The notes: generated from the letters alone by a model not told the origin. A stretch of 64,000 bases of DNA from Chitinophaga sp. SYP-B3965 (GCF_009647655.1 NZ_WJFD01000003.1:434001-498000), one strand, 5' to 3'. Shown: positions 42,303 through 52,030, counted from the first letter of the stretch. Made by a program: numbers and translations.

Positions 42303-45300
42303 TTAAAAATTAGCTTGAACACCTATTGAAATAGCAAATGGGTTGGGCAAATTATGGCCAAGAGGAACATGATAGACATCAGGATCTATCTTAAACTTAT
42401 TCGCCCGCCAGATTATCCCCAAATTGCTTAAATAAGAATAAACCTGAATTCTTTTGAATGAGATCCTGGGAGAAACCGACTCTCCAAAGGTATACCCTAT
42501 TCTTATATCCTGTAGCCTGACATGATCTCCTCTTTCTACCAATAGTTCAGAGTATTGATAGAAATCATTACGTTGAGTATTACTTGGATAACTTAACGAT
42601 GGTATATTGGTCTTAAGTTCATCTCCAGGCTGTTGCCAACGATTGGAAAAATCACGATTCATGTAAGAGGACAGAATATTCTGATAGTTAAGGTTAATAC
42701 TTGGCCTTCTAAAATAGTAGCCTAGTTTATAAATGATATTAAATGATAAGGAGAAATTCTTATATGACAAATCATTCCTGAGAGACCCAAAAAAAGTAGG
42801 GGTAGCTGAACCGTGGTATACCAGGCTATCAGGATTAAAATTCCTTATAATACCATTATAATCTTTACTGATTTCCCCATTCAGAATGCCCTGTGGATCA
42901 CCATTCTTAGGATCCAACCCAGACCATTTATAACTTAACAACCCTCTAAGCGGCTTGCCTACAACATATAATAAAGCACCAGGTTCTTTCGTGATCACCG
43001 AGCCAAAAGTTGGTTTAAAGGAATATGCTGTAACCTGATCATGCAAAGCATTGAATAGTAGTGTAGCATTCCATTTCACACGCCCTGTCATTATACGACC
43101 GGTAATGGAAACATCCCATCCTTTTGTAAGGGTGCTTGCTGAGTTCTTATTCACAGTACCAAATCCTATTTGTGGGGCTAATGTTACCCTTTCTACCAGA
43201 TCAACTCCGTTTTTCATAAAATATTCTATGGTACCAGAAAGCCTTGCCCTTTTGGTACTAAAATCAACACCGAAGTTTAATAGCTTGACCTTCTCCCATC
43301 TTAGCTGATCATTAGCTGGCGAAAGTGCAACAATAGATGTCGCCCCGGTTAAAGGATTAGTAAAATTGGTTCCCGTCAAATAAGCTGATCCATTATAGAC
43401 ATTACCATTGAAACCATATGAAGCTCTTAGTTTCAGGTACGGCAGCCAGGAAACATGATAGAACATCTCCCGGTTCATCTCCCATCCTGCACCAACAGAC
43501 CAAAGCGGAGTGATCTTTTCATTTGCCTTTACTCCAAATAAATTCGCCCCATCTTTTCTTCCACTTAATGTAAAGTCATACCGCTTATTATAGTTGTATC
43601 CAATATTGGCATAATAAGAAACATATCTGTTTAAAGTTCCCAATACAGTTCCATTCATCGGCAATGCGGAATTCAAGGTAGTTGCGCCAACCGGATTGGT
43701 GGGGTACAAGACATTGAGGTTTAAATTTCCATCAGGCATGCCAAATTCATCAAAATGCCCAACCGTATTCCTTTCAGTTCCTGAAGCAGACACTTCCCTG
43801 AGCTCAGCCCCTGCAATACCTGTAATCGCATGCCGGTCAAAACTCTGATTATAATTCAAATTGGCCCTTAGATTATGTATCCTCCAGTCATAGTTCCCCT
43901 GAGCCAAGACCCCTCCTCTTGGAAAATTGTATTTTACCATTTGGGTCACAGCATCATACACAGAGAATCTATTGATCAGGTTTCTCGTAAAATACGTATC
44001 CTCACTCCTGTAATTCCTGGATTCAATTAATTGTTTTTCATGCTGATACAGCACTTCGGCATTAAGGAAAGAAGCAAACTTATATTTAACCGCTGCCCGG
44101 AGAACAATCCCCTGAATAGTTGTATAATTATTGGCTTCGTTCACCTCATCCAATGGCCTGTACCGCCAATCCAGGAAGCCAAGCCGCGAAACACTATCCG
44201 TATAATTGGTCCGGTAATCTTTCATAGTGGGCAAAGCATTCCCAAACTCATCAGCCAACTGAGCATAAGGATACAATACATCATAAGTAGATCCTCCGGT
44301 TTTAACAGCACCATACCGTAACTCATTATGCTGGTTCACTTTGCTGTAACTATAGTTCATAAATGCCGTCACTTCCAGATTCTTAGTTGGCATAAACATA
44401 CTGGACGAAGTGACTGTAGTTCTGTACATACCATTCCTTACAAGATTATCCCTATTCCTGTCATGCCCTAACGACAAATAATAAGTGATGTCCCTGCCAC
44501 CGCCTCTCAGATTGATTGCATACTGTTGGTTAACAGCACTTTGATACATATACTTCTTGAAATCTCTCCTCACATCATTTCCCTTTAACTGATTGATCTG
44601 TGCTTCCGCTTCTTCATGAGTCAGTTGTCCTGCTTTTTCTTTTGTGAGGATCTCTATCACAGGAGACAAAGCAGGTCTGCTTGTGGTATTATTAATATCT
44701 GGATTGAAATACCCCAGACCATACAATTGCCGTTCCAGGGAAATGTAGTCTGCTGCATTTAAATAGTTCGGATCATAATTTAGATCAGGCCTGCTGCCAA
44801 TAGTGATATTTGTATTGAAGTCGATCTTCATCTTTTCATTCAACCGTCCTTTCTTAGTGGTAAGCACAATTACCCCGTTACCACTTCTTGCACCCCAGAT
44901 ACTGGCGGATGCTGCATCTTTCAATACAGTAATGGATTCAATATCATTGGGATTAATATTCCTCACATCTCCTTCATAAGGGAAATTATCCAATACGATC
45001 AGGGGATTTGTATTTACCTGGTTCGGAGATAAAGTACTGAGACCTCTGAGCGAAAGACCAAGGGAAGTAACAACTGGCATTTTTGAAATATTCCCGGGAG
45101 TGGCACTCGTAAAATTTAACATCCCACTAGTCACCCCATCCAACCTGTCCAGGATATTCGTCCCAACCCTTCTTTGCACCAGCTCACTATCCAATGGTAC
45201 AAAAGAACCTGTTGAACGCTCCATAGGCAAACTCTGATAACCCGTAGACACAATCGTGATACCTTCCATTTGTGTAATACCCGGATCAAGGGTAAAGGAA

Positions 45301-45863
45301 AGCTCCGTCTCATTTTCCAGGAAGAATTGTTTGCTGAGGAAACCTACAGAACTGATCACCAGCCAGCTACGTTTGGGAACAGCATCAATATTAAAACGTC
45401 CATTCGCTCCGGTACTCGCTCCTTTATTAGTCCCCTTCACTACGATGGTAGCCCCTTGCAAAGGATTTCCATCTATATCCATGATAGATCCGGAAATGTT
45501 CAGCACATTTTTCACCTTCACTTCGGCCGGTGCGTCCTTTGCGTATAATACTATTTGTGAATTCACCACTACCCAACTAACGTTCATGCCTTCTGTTACT
45601 TTGTCCATCACATCCCGGACACTTGCTTTTCTAAAGTTCACACGCAACTTTAGTTCTTTGTTCAGGATGGAATTTTCAAAAGTAACGGAGAGGCCCATCT
45701 GTTTCTGGATAGCCTTGAAGATATTGTTAATGGAAGTATAACCGGAATAGGTAAACGTACGTTCTTCGGGAACGCTTTGGGCATGCAATGTCAGGGAAAT
45801 GAACATGCATATGATAATCCATTTGGGGTGTCCACTGATGAAAGGCATAATCTTACCTGACAT
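42303..45863 (-). CDS. SusC/RagA TonB-linked transporter with STN domain (PUL 2)
   Basis: A 1186-residue outer-membrane transporter. A signal peptide (WIIICMFISLTLHAQ) is followed by a secretin/TonB short N-terminal (STN) domain, residues ~38-115 (YTSINNIFKAIQKQMGLSVT, RDVMDKVTEGMNVSWVVVNS). A carboxypeptidase-regulatory domain follows (~120-205), then the SusC plug (NPLIVLDNFPYEG, ITVLKDAASASIWGARSGN) and barrel, ending FAISIGVQANF. STN domains relay the substrate signal to a FecR anti-sigma factor; the FecR and ECF genes nearby fit this. A Met at residue 6 (45848) could be the real start. Confidence 0.95.
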   Translation of the reverse strand: MSGKIMPFISGHPKWIIICMFISLTLHAQSVPEERTFTYSGYTSINNIFKAIQKQMGLSVTFENSILNKELKLRVNFRKASVRDVMDKVTEGMNVSWVVVNSQIVLYAKDAPAEVKVKNVLNISGSIMDIDGNPLQGATIVVKGTNKGASTGANGRFNIDAVPKRSWLVISSVGFLSKQFFLENETELSFTLDPGITQMEGITIVSTGYQSLPMERSTGSFVPLDSELVQRRVGTNILDRLDGVTSGMLNFTSATPGNISKMPVVTSLGLSLRGLSTLSPNQVNTNPLIVLDNFPYEGDVRNINPNDIESITVLKDAASASIWGARSGNGVIVLTTKKGRLNEKMKIDFNTNITIGSRPDLNYDPNYLNAADYISLERQLYGLGYFNPDINNTTSRPALSPVIEILTKEKAGQLTHEEAEAQINQLKGNDVRRDFKKYMYQSAVNQQYAINLRGGGRDITYYLSLGHDRNRDNLVRNGMYRTTVTSSSMFMPTKNLEVTAFMNYSYSKVNQHNELRYGAVKTGGSTYDVLYPYAQLADEFGNALPTMKDYRTNYTDSVSRLGFLDWRYRPLDEVNEANNYTTIQGIVLRAAVKYKFASFLNAEVLYQHEKQLIESRNYRSEDTYFTRNLINRFSVYDAVTQMVKYNFPRGGVLAQGNYDWRIHNLRANLNYNQSFDRHAITGIAGAELREVSASGTERNTVGHFDEFGMPDGNLNLNVLYPTNPVGATTLNSALPMNGTVLGTLNRYVSYYANIGYNYNKRYDFTLSGRKDGANLFGVKANEKITPLWSVGAGWEMNREMFYHVSWLPYLKLRASYGFNGNVYNGSAYLTGTNFTNPLTGATSIVALSPANDQLRWEKVKLLNFGVDFSTKRARLSGTIEYFMKNGVDLVERVTLAPQIGFGTVNKNSASTLTKGWDVSITGRIMTGRVKWNATLLFNALHDQVTAYSFKPTFGSVITKEPGALLYVVGKPLRGLLSYKWSGLDPKNGDPQGILNGEISKDYNGIIRNFNPDSLVYHGSATPTFFGSLRNDLSYKNFSLSFNIIYKLGYYFRRPSINLNYQNILSSYMNRDFSNRWQQPGDELKTNIPSLSYPSNTQRNDFYQYSELLVERGDHVRLQDIRIGYTFGESVSPRISFKRIQVYSYLSNLGIIWRANKFKIDPDVYHVPLGHNLPNPFAISIGVQANF

Positions 45864-46033
45864 GTTTAAATCCTATTGATTTTTTCAAAACGTGCTGTTA
45901 CCCAGCGGAGTAACAGATTCCTGGACGCTATAAAATGGCAATCAATTTCTATTTCTACAGACATTGGTTCATGGTATAACAACCTGTATATTAAAAATTG
46001 GACGACGATATAAAAGGCAAATCGGGACAACAT

Positions 46034-46070
46034 TCTCTAATAAACAAAATCCTATACATGAGATAGGATT
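46034..46070 (-). terminator. possible terminator of the ECF sigma gene
   Basis: AATCCTAT (46048-46055) and ATAGGATT (46063-46070) form a hairpin followed on the minus strand by TTGTTTATT. It lies 42 bp after the sigma factor stop and suggests that SusC has its own promoter in the remaining ~170 bp. Confidence 0.5.
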
Positions 46071-46111
46071 ACTTTTATCTTAAGCTCAGTAAATTCTTCT
46101 ATCCGTGAGGT

Positions 46112-46645
46112 TCATTTCAGATTCCCCAATAATTCCCGCAATGTTTTCAAGGCTATTTTCACATGACTTCTAACGGTTTCCATATTCAACCCCATTTCAA
46201 GCCCTACTTCCCGGTAAGTCTTCCGGTCCAGGTGCGACTTAATAAACGCCCACCTCCTTTGTTCCGGCAAAGTTTGCACCGCCTCGTTGATCCTTTTTCT
46301 TATTTCCCAGACTTCTCCATAGTTCTTATGCTCAAATTGCGGGGCTGTTTCGGAAAAACGATCCTTTTTGCGCTGGGTACTTTGCACAACACGCTGGCGG
46401 CTTAAAGAATTATTTCTAACGGCACAGTAAAGATAAGATCGGTAGGCAGCTGGTTTCACATGGGCCAGATGGTCCTTTTCCCATAGAATAATAAATGTTT
46501 CCTGCACAACATCCTCTGCTTCATAAACATCATGAAGTATCCCGTAAGCTTCCATGATCAATGATTCACGGAACTTAAAGAATAGCTTTTGCAGTATTTC
46601 CTGGGAACGGCCCGAATCCTTTGGAGTTGTGCGATCTTCCCTCAT
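46112..46645 (-). CDS. ECF RNA polymerase sigma factor
   Basis: A 177-residue ECF sigma factor (sigma-70 family). Region 2 lies at ~25-90 (LFFKFRESLIMEAYGILHDV, YEAEDVVQETFIILWEKDHL, AYRSYLYCAVRNNSLSRQR) and region 4 at ~115-170 (NEAVQTLPEQRRWAFIKSHL, TYREVGLEMGLNMETVRSHV). It is expected to transcribe the SusC/SusD genes after release by FecR. In this locus it lies between FecR and SusC, not in front of FecR as usual. Confidence 0.93.
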   Translation of the reverse strand: MREDRTTPKDSGRSQEILQKLFFKFRESLIMEAYGILHDVYEAEDVVQETFIILWEKDHLAHVKPAAYRSYLYCAVRNNSLSRQRVVQSTQRKKDRFSETAPQFEHKNYGEVWEIRKRINEAVQTLPEQRRWAFIKSHLDRKTYREVGLEMGLNMETVRSHVKIALKTLRELLGNLK

Positions 46646-46905
46646 GGCTCACTGGATATAATTAAGCGTAAACAAATGGAAGAAAACCAAAACAAATGTT
46701 CCTCGTCTGAAGGAACCCTGTTTGGGTAAAAACAATTCGAAAATAAGGGATTGTTTTCATTGAAGTTACAGAAAATAGCAAAGTGGGGTGAGACAAAAGA
46801 TGTTAATCTTCGGTTAATAGCCATGTGGAATAGGTACTACATAATCGTCCCCTGCAGGGATTGCAAATGGGAGAAAAAACAGTGTGGGGTATGGTATTAG
46901 GATTA

Positions 46906-47112
46906 CTAACGAATGCGTTCTGAGTTTCTTACAATTTCGATATGGTATCCCATGAGCTGCAAAAGCTCACTGGCGTCATCTAACTTCTCCATCAATTCTT
47001 CACGAACGTTTGAGCCATGTTCTCCAGCTCTGCATGCAATTTCTTCCCAGTTGAGATTATCCTCAAGGAGAATGTATTGAATTCTGTTGGTAATGAGATC
47101 AAAGTTGTTCAT
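46906..47112 (-). CDS. small hypothetical protein between FecR and sigma factor
   Basis: A 68-residue, acidic, helical protein: MNNFDLITNRIQYILLEDNL, WEEIACRAGEHGSNVREELM, KLDDASELLQLMGYHIEIVR. No signal peptide or known motif. It lies 48 bp after FecR and 260 bp before the ECF gene, on the same strand. It may be a further regulatory partner, but this is only positional. Confidence 0.55.
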   Translation of the reverse strand: MNNFDLITNRIQYILLEDNLNWEEIACRAGEHGSNVREELMEKLDDASELLQLMGYHIEIVRNSERIR

Positions 47113-47159
47113 GGCAATTCAGTATTAATAAGTTACGTGTTAATGGAGATCGTTTGGTG

Positions 47160-48314
47160 TTATTGTAAATGGAGTATGTTTCCTTCAAATTTGTAATTCA
47201 CTTCCTTGGCTATCTTCAGCACTGCCAGGAACTCTTCCAAGGGCCTGGCCTTATCCAGCCGCACGTTAAATTTATATCCGGCAATGGCTGGGTTGTCATA
47301 CACGATCTTTATGTCATACCAGCGGTCAATGACATCAGCTATCACATTCATGCCTGCACTCTCGAAAAAGCAGACCCCATTCATCCATGATAATGCCCTG
47401 GATTTTTCAAAACCCTGAACAGCAATAGGCTGGCCGGTTTTAAAAGTAGCCTCCTGGTCAGGCTTTAACAACACTTCCTCACGCCCGGTTATCGCTTTTA
47501 TACTACCCTCAACAAGGGAGGCGGTTGTTTTACCAGATTGGTAGGTATTCACGTTGAAGGATGTACCCAAAACCCGGATATCTCCATCAGGTGTATGTAC
47601 AATAAAAGGTTTCTCTGCATTTTTGGCTACCTCAAAATAGGCCTCTCCCCTCACCTCCACTTCCCGGGTATTCCCTGTAAAAGAGAATGGGAAACGTAAG
47701 CTGGAAGAAGAATTGAGCGTAACAACGGTACCGTCGGACAGGAGGATCTTGTAATCCTTTTTAGCCGGTACTTCCAGGGTATTCCATAAACTGCCACCCC
47801 CTGACCGCTGCTGATAACGCAGTGTTTTATTCTCACTCATCAATTGCACATCTCCTACCAAACGCGAACTATTTGATTCCGGCCCGGTTAAAGCTACCTC
47901 CTCACCAGAGTATAATTTTAGTCTTATATCATATGATTTTACCGCGTTTTCGGTTGCGGCTGAAAGGTTAATGGATTGTTGTTGGGTTCTTCCCCATAAA
48001 AACCAGGTGCTCACCCCGATCACTAATAAAACGGTCGCGGCGGCAGCCCAATTCCGGATAGCCATATGCCGTACCGGTTCATCCTCCCGCTCGATCATCC
48101 GCTCCATCAACTCATTCCACCGGGTACCCGTAGGTTTTTCCCTCAAAAGCTCCCGCATTTCCGGAGAAGCATACAATTCATCCAGTTCCTGGCACATTTG
48201 CCGGATCCCCGGGTCTTCCATGGCAGCATCTAACTCCAGCTCCTCCTGTTCGGTGAGCTTATCCATGAGCCGCTGCAGGTATAATTCCTTGATATGGTTG
48301 TGATCTGGTTGCAT
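47160..48314 (-). CDS. FecR-type anti-sigma factor
   Basis: A 384-residue inner-membrane anti-sigma factor. The N-terminal cytoplasmic part (1-88) has LQRLMDKLTEQEELELDAAM. One TM follows at ~88-108 (NWAAAATVLLVIGVSTWFLW), then a periplasmic FecR domain (~190-290, KKDYKILLSDGTVVTLNSSS, REVEVRGEAYFEVAKNAEKP, IRVLGTSFNVNTY) and a C-terminal DUF4974/STN-like region (YDIKIVYDNPAIAGYKFNVR, ARPLEEFLAVLKIAKEVNY). It holds the ECF sigma until the STN domain of SusC signals. It is the first gene of the minus-strand run 48314 to 40901. Confidence 0.93.
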   Translation of the reverse strand: MQPDHNHIKELYLQRLMDKLTEQEELELDAAMEDPGIRQMCQELDELYASPEMRELLREKPTGTRWNELMERMIEREDEPVRHMAIRNWAAAATVLLVIGVSTWFLWGRTQQQSINLSAATENAVKSYDIRLKLYSGEEVALTGPESNSSRLVGDVQLMSENKTLRYQQRSGGGSLWNTLEVPAKKDYKILLSDGTVVTLNSSSSLRFPFSFTGNTREVEVRGEAYFEVAKNAEKPFIVHTPDGDIRVLGTSFNVNTYQSGKTTASLVEGSIKAITGREEVLLKPDQEATFKTGQPIAVQGFEKSRALSWMNGVCFFESAGMNVIADVIDRWYDIKIVYDNPAIAGYKFNVRLDKARPLEEFLAVLKIAKEVNYKFEGNILHLQ

Positions 48315-48549
48315 AATGATATTAATCGATGTCTATAATAAGATGAAATTTTAGTGGGGACAGGGTGTATTGATCTGAAAAATAATTCAATTTCTGCAGT
48401 TACCATGCAAAAACGGAATGGTTGCAATGTGTACTAAAAACACTTCCGCCAACCCCTAACAGCCACCGGCTTATATTTCAACGGTTTAACAATCTTTTTC
48501 AAAAGGATGGAATAGCATTTGGCCCATAGCCGGTATTAATTTCTCAACA

Positions 48550-48918
48550 ATGATCAATCAATTTGAAGTACCCGCCCTCATTGAAGACACACTTCCGGAA
48601 CTACGGAGACCACTACACCAGTTCCCCGCCATCTTCCATATTTACCAAACAGTAGATTGCCTGAATAGCTACCTTATCCGCCAGTTACGGAATAAGAACT
48701 ATCCCCTCCTGGAAAAATGCCTCCGCCTTACCGGCCGGTTATATGACAGGGGAAATCCTACTGTCAGGAAAGCAGTAACACAGATCATTGTGCCGGAACT
48801 TTCCAAAGAACCGGTACCTGACAATATCAGCCGTATCAGGTTATACTCCCTGATCCCGGCCTCCCTCTATAATTTATACATGCAACATCACCTTAGTGTA
48901 CAAACGAAAAACAAATAA
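48550..48918 (+). CDS. hypothetical protein upstream of GNAT gene
   Basis: A 122-residue, helical protein without signal peptide: MINQFEVPALIEDTLPELRR, HIYQTVDCLNSYLIRQLRNK, YPLLEKCLRLTGRLYDRGNP, TVRKAVTQIIVPELSKEPVP. It resembles Bacteroidota hypotheticals of the DUF7674 kind; I cannot confirm that. It is 2 bp upstream of the GNAT gene, so they are coupled. Divergent from FecR. Confidence 0.7.
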   Translation: MINQFEVPALIEDTLPELRRPLHQFPAIFHIYQTVDCLNSYLIRQLRNKNYPLLEKCLRLTGRLYDRGNPTVRKAVTQIIVPELSKEPVPDNISRIRLYSLIPASLYNLYMQHHLSVQTKNK

Positions 48919-48920
48919 CA

Positions 48921-49523
48921 ATGAACTCATCTGCTAATTCGGACGAAGTCGTCGTCCGGGAAGAAACCATCATACCCGGTAACATTACCTCCGAGGATAT
49001 TATCATACGACCTGCCACTGCAGCAGATATACCCTACGCAGAAGAAATAGCGGCAGAAATGGAATCCTCTGCCAAAGCCCGTGGTACCGGTATCGCAAAA
49101 CGCTCTCCTTCCAGCATAGCCGAAAAGATCAGGCAAGGGAAAGCAGTGATCGCACTCACCGCTAGTGGTATATGGGCCGGTTTCTCTTACCTGGATACAT
49201 GGGAACAGGATAAATTCATATCCAACAGCGGACTCATCGTAGCCCCGGCCTTCAGGATCCGGGGTATTGCCGCTACCATTAAACAAAAGATCTTTCAGTT
49301 ATCCCGCTCTTTATATCCAACCGCCAAAATATTCAGCATCACCACCGGCCTCGCTGTTATGAAACTCAACACAAGACTGGGTTTTGAACCAGTTACTTAC
49401 GCAGAGATCACCCATGATCCCGCATTCTGGGAAGGCTGCAAAAGCTGCGTCAATTATCCTATCCTCTGCGCCAAAGGCAAACAAAACTGTTTGTGTACAG
49501 CTTTGTTGTTTGAACCATCGTAA
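48921..49523 (+). CDS. GNAT family N-acetyltransferase with Cys-rich tail
   Basis: A 200-residue acetyltransferase. The GNAT domain runs from IIIRPATAADIPYAEEIAAE through AVIALTASGIWAGFSYLDTW to GLIVAPAFRIRGIAATIKQK (the acetyl-CoA loop, here R-I-R-G-I-A) and KIFSITTGLAVMKLNTRLGF. The tail FWEGCKSCVNYPILCAKGKQ continues NCLCTALLF and carries five Cys. This form is one I know next to argG in Bacteroidota, where it is a candidate N-acetylglutamate/N-succinyl-type synthase; here no arg gene is near. Its 3' end is duplicated downstream. Confidence 0.85.
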   Translation: MNSSANSDEVVVREETIIPGNITSEDIIIRPATAADIPYAEEIAAEMESSAKARGTGIAKRSPSSIAEKIRQGKAVIALTASGIWAGFSYLDTWEQDKFISNSGLIVAPAFRIRGIAATIKQKIFQLSRSLYPTAKIFSITTGLAVMKLNTRLGFEPVTYAEITHDPAFWEGCKSCVNYPILCAKGKQNCLCTALLFEPS

Positions 49524-49594
49524 ATCACCATACCTGGGAAAGGCAAACAAAACTGTTTGTGTACAGCTTTGTTGTTTGAACCATCGTAAATCAC
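49473..49594 (+). repeat. 56-bp perfect direct repeat at the GNAT 3' end
   Basis: 49473-49528 and 49539-49594 are identical (period 66 bp, 10 bp between). Copy 1 contains the last 51 bp of the GNAT gene with its stop codon; copy 2 is non-coding. Each copy can fold into a hairpin (ACAAAACTGT and ACAGCTTTGT around TTGTGT, one mismatch), which may act in transcript termination or stability. Confidence 0.9.
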
Positions 49595-49606
49595 TAGCTA
49601 ACTACG

Positions 49607-49620
49607 CTAAAACGATTTAT
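49607..49620 (+). promoter_or_regulatory. weak fourth candidate LacI site upstream of GH92 A
   Basis: CTAAAACGATTTAT differs from the palindromic form CTAAATCGATTTAG at 2 of 14 positions. It ends 31 bp before the GH92 start at 49652. It could be a low-affinity operator for the LacI regulator at 59803. Confidence 0.35.
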
Positions 49621-49651
49621 CTTTGGTAACATAAAAATCAATTCCTAGCGC

Positions 49652-51934
49652 ATGAGACGATTTTCCCTCGCCCTCCTACTTTTGTGGCCTGCTTTGCTTT
49701 TTGCACAAAACCCGGTACAATATGTAAAACCTATCATCGGAACACAAAAGATGGGACATACATATCCCGGTGCTACTGTGCCTTTTGGAATGGTACAGCT
49801 GAGTCCGGAAACAGATACGCTTCCATATGAAATGAATGGAAAGTATAATCCTGATGTATACAAATACTGCGCAGGATACCAGTACACAGATAAAACAATC
49901 GTGGGTTTCAGTCATACCCATTTTAGCGGAACAGGTCACTCCGATCTGGGGGATTTCCTGATCATGCCTACCGTAGGGCCATTGCAATTAAATCCCGGCA
50001 CCGCAGATAAACCTGAAAGCGGCTATCGCTCCCGTTTTTCTCATGAAAACGAAACAGTGGAAGCAGCTTATTACAAAGTGAAACTCGATGAGGACAATAT
50101 CCTCGCAGAATTAACAGCCAGCAACCGCGTGGGTTTTCACCAATATACCTTTCCGCAATCTGACCAGGCACACATCATCCTGGATCTGATGGCAGGCATC
50201 TACAACTACGGTAACAAAAACGTCTGGACTTTCGTAAGGGTTGAAAATGATACCCTCATCACCGGGTATCGCCAAACCAGCGGGTGGGCCAGGACCCGCA
50301 CTGTTTATTTTGCCATGACCTTCTCCAAACCATTTAAAAAGTACGGTCATCAGAATAATGTGAATGATGTATACAAAGGTTTCTACCGTAAGTTTGACCA
50401 AACCACCAATTTCCCCGAAATGGCCGGCCGCCAGATCAGGGCATGGTTTGATTTCAATACACAAGCCGGCGAGAAGATCAAGATCAAATTTGCACTGTCT
50501 CCCGTAAGTACAGAAGGTGCATTGCTAAACCTGCGCACAGAAATCCCGGGATGGGACTTTGATGCTGTAAAACGGAATGGACAGGAACAGTGGAACAAAG
50601 AATTATCCAAAGTAGCCATCAAAGCAACTTCCGAAGATGACCTGGTGAACTTCTACACCGCCATGTATCACACTTATCTCAGCCCAACCACTTATATGGA
50701 TGTAGATGGCGGATATCGCGGATTGGATCAGTTAAACCACAAAGCGAATGGCTTTATCAATTATACCACTTTCAGCCTTTGGGATACCTACCGTGCATTA
50801 CATCCTCTGTTCAATATCCTGCAACCACAACGGAATGCTGATATGGTCCGCTCCATGCTGGAACATTATAACCAAAGCGTACATAAAATGCTGCCTGTAT
50901 GGAGCCACTATGCCAATGAAAACTGGTGTATGATCGGTTATCACAGTGTTTCCGTGATCGCAGATGCTATCATGAAAGGCAATATAAAAGGTTTTGATGC
51001 CAACAAAGCACTGGAAGCATGTGCCACTACTGCGCGCTATAAGAAATACGACGGGTTAGAATACTATATGCAACTGGGATATATACCGGAAGACAAGAAC
51101 AGTTCCTCTGTTTCCAAAACACTGGAATATGCGTATGACGACTGGTGCATTGCACAGGTAGCCAAAAAATTAGGCAGAACTGATCTCTACGATGAATTCA
51201 TTAAACGCTCCCTTAATTACCGCAATGTATATGACGCCAGCACCGGTTTTATGCGTCCTAAAATGAGCGATGGTCAATTCAGGAAAGAATTTGATGTACT
51301 CAGCACACATGGCCAGGGCTACATTGAAGGAAACGCCTGGAATTACAGCTTGTATGTTCCGCAATATCCTGCCGAAATGATTGCCTTGATGGGCGGTAAG
51401 AAACAATTCACCAGCCACCTGGATTCTCTTTTCACCATGCACCTGCCGGATGAATTCTTTGCAGAAACAGAAGACATTACCCGCGATGGTATCATCGGAA
51501 ATTACGTACATGGCAATGAACCTGCTCACCATGCAGCCTACCTCTACAACTGGACGGACGCTCCATGGAAAACACAGGAACGTGTACGGATGATCCTGCA
51601 AAAGATGTATAAACCTGCTTCAGATGGATTAGGTGGAAATGATGATTGCGGACAAATGAGTGCCTGGTATATCTTCAGCTCCCTGGGCTTTTACCCTGTT
51701 TGTCCGGGTTCTACAGAATATGCATTGGGCAGCCCTGCCATTCAATCAGCCACACTGCAACTGGAAAACGGGAAAACATTCCAGATAGAAGCAGTGAACC
51801 AGAGTGCCGCAAACGTATACGTACGCAAAGTGGAATTGAACGGCCAGCCCTTCACTAAACGTTTCATCACACATGATGATATCATGAACGGTGGAAAGAT
51901 CGTTTTCTACATGGATCGCAAGCCAAAGAAATAA
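49652..51934 (+). CDS. GH92 alpha-mannosidase A
   Basis: A 760-residue secreted GH92 enzyme with signal peptide (LALLLLWPALLFAQ). It starts with the N-terminal beta-sandwich (VQYVKPIIGTQKMGHTYPGA, FSHTHFSGTGHSDLGDF) and has the (alpha/alpha)6 catalytic domain with FSLWDTYRALHPLFNI, GYIEGNAWNYSLYVPQ (catalytic acid Glu region, ~560), YVHGNEPAHHAAYLYNW (~620) and LGGNDDCGQMSAWYIFSSLG (~660, Ca2+/base Asp region). GH92 enzymes are Ca2+-dependent inverting exo-alpha-mannosidases. The HGNE form is the one I recall for alpha-1,2 specificity. It is convergent with the second GH92 gene. Confidence 0.95.
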   Translation: MRRFSLALLLLWPALLFAQNPVQYVKPIIGTQKMGHTYPGATVPFGMVQLSPETDTLPYEMNGKYNPDVYKYCAGYQYTDKTIVGFSHTHFSGTGHSDLGDFLIMPTVGPLQLNPGTADKPESGYRSRFSHENETVEAAYYKVKLDEDNILAELTASNRVGFHQYTFPQSDQAHIILDLMAGIYNYGNKNVWTFVRVENDTLITGYRQTSGWARTRTVYFAMTFSKPFKKYGHQNNVNDVYKGFYRKFDQTTNFPEMAGRQIRAWFDFNTQAGEKIKIKFALSPVSTEGALLNLRTEIPGWDFDAVKRNGQEQWNKELSKVAIKATSEDDLVNFYTAMYHTYLSPTTYMDVDGGYRGLDQLNHKANGFINYTTFSLWDTYRALHPLFNILQPQRNADMVRSMLEHYNQSVHKMLPVWSHYANENWCMIGYHSVSVIADAIMKGNIKGFDANKALEACATTARYKKYDGLEYYMQLGYIPEDKNSSSVSKTLEYAYDDWCIAQVAKKLGRTDLYDEFIKRSLNYRNVYDASTGFMRPKMSDGQFRKEFDVLSTHGQGYIEGNAWNYSLYVPQYPAEMIALMGGKKQFTSHLDSLFTMHLPDEFFAETEDITRDGIIGNYVHGNEPAHHAAYLYNWTDAPWKTQERVRMILQKMYKPASDGLGGNDDCGQMSAWYIFSSLGFYPVCPGSTEYALGSPAIQSATLQLENGKTFQIEAVNQSAANVYVRKVELNGQPFTKRFITHDDIMNGGKIVFYMDRKPKK

Positions 51935-51935
51935 G

Positions 51936-51966
51936 CAAAAAAAAACATCCCGAAGAATCGGGATGT
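51936..51966 (-). terminator. terminator between the convergent GH92 genes
   Basis: ACATCCCGA-AGAA-TCGGGATGT is a perfect 9-bp stem (51945-51966). On the minus strand it is followed by a T-run, so it ends GH92 B. Confidence 0.8.
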
Positions 51967-52030
51967 AATATCTACAGTGAACAATGAAATAGCAATTGCT
52001 ACTATTCCAGGATTTTATAATCAACCAATT

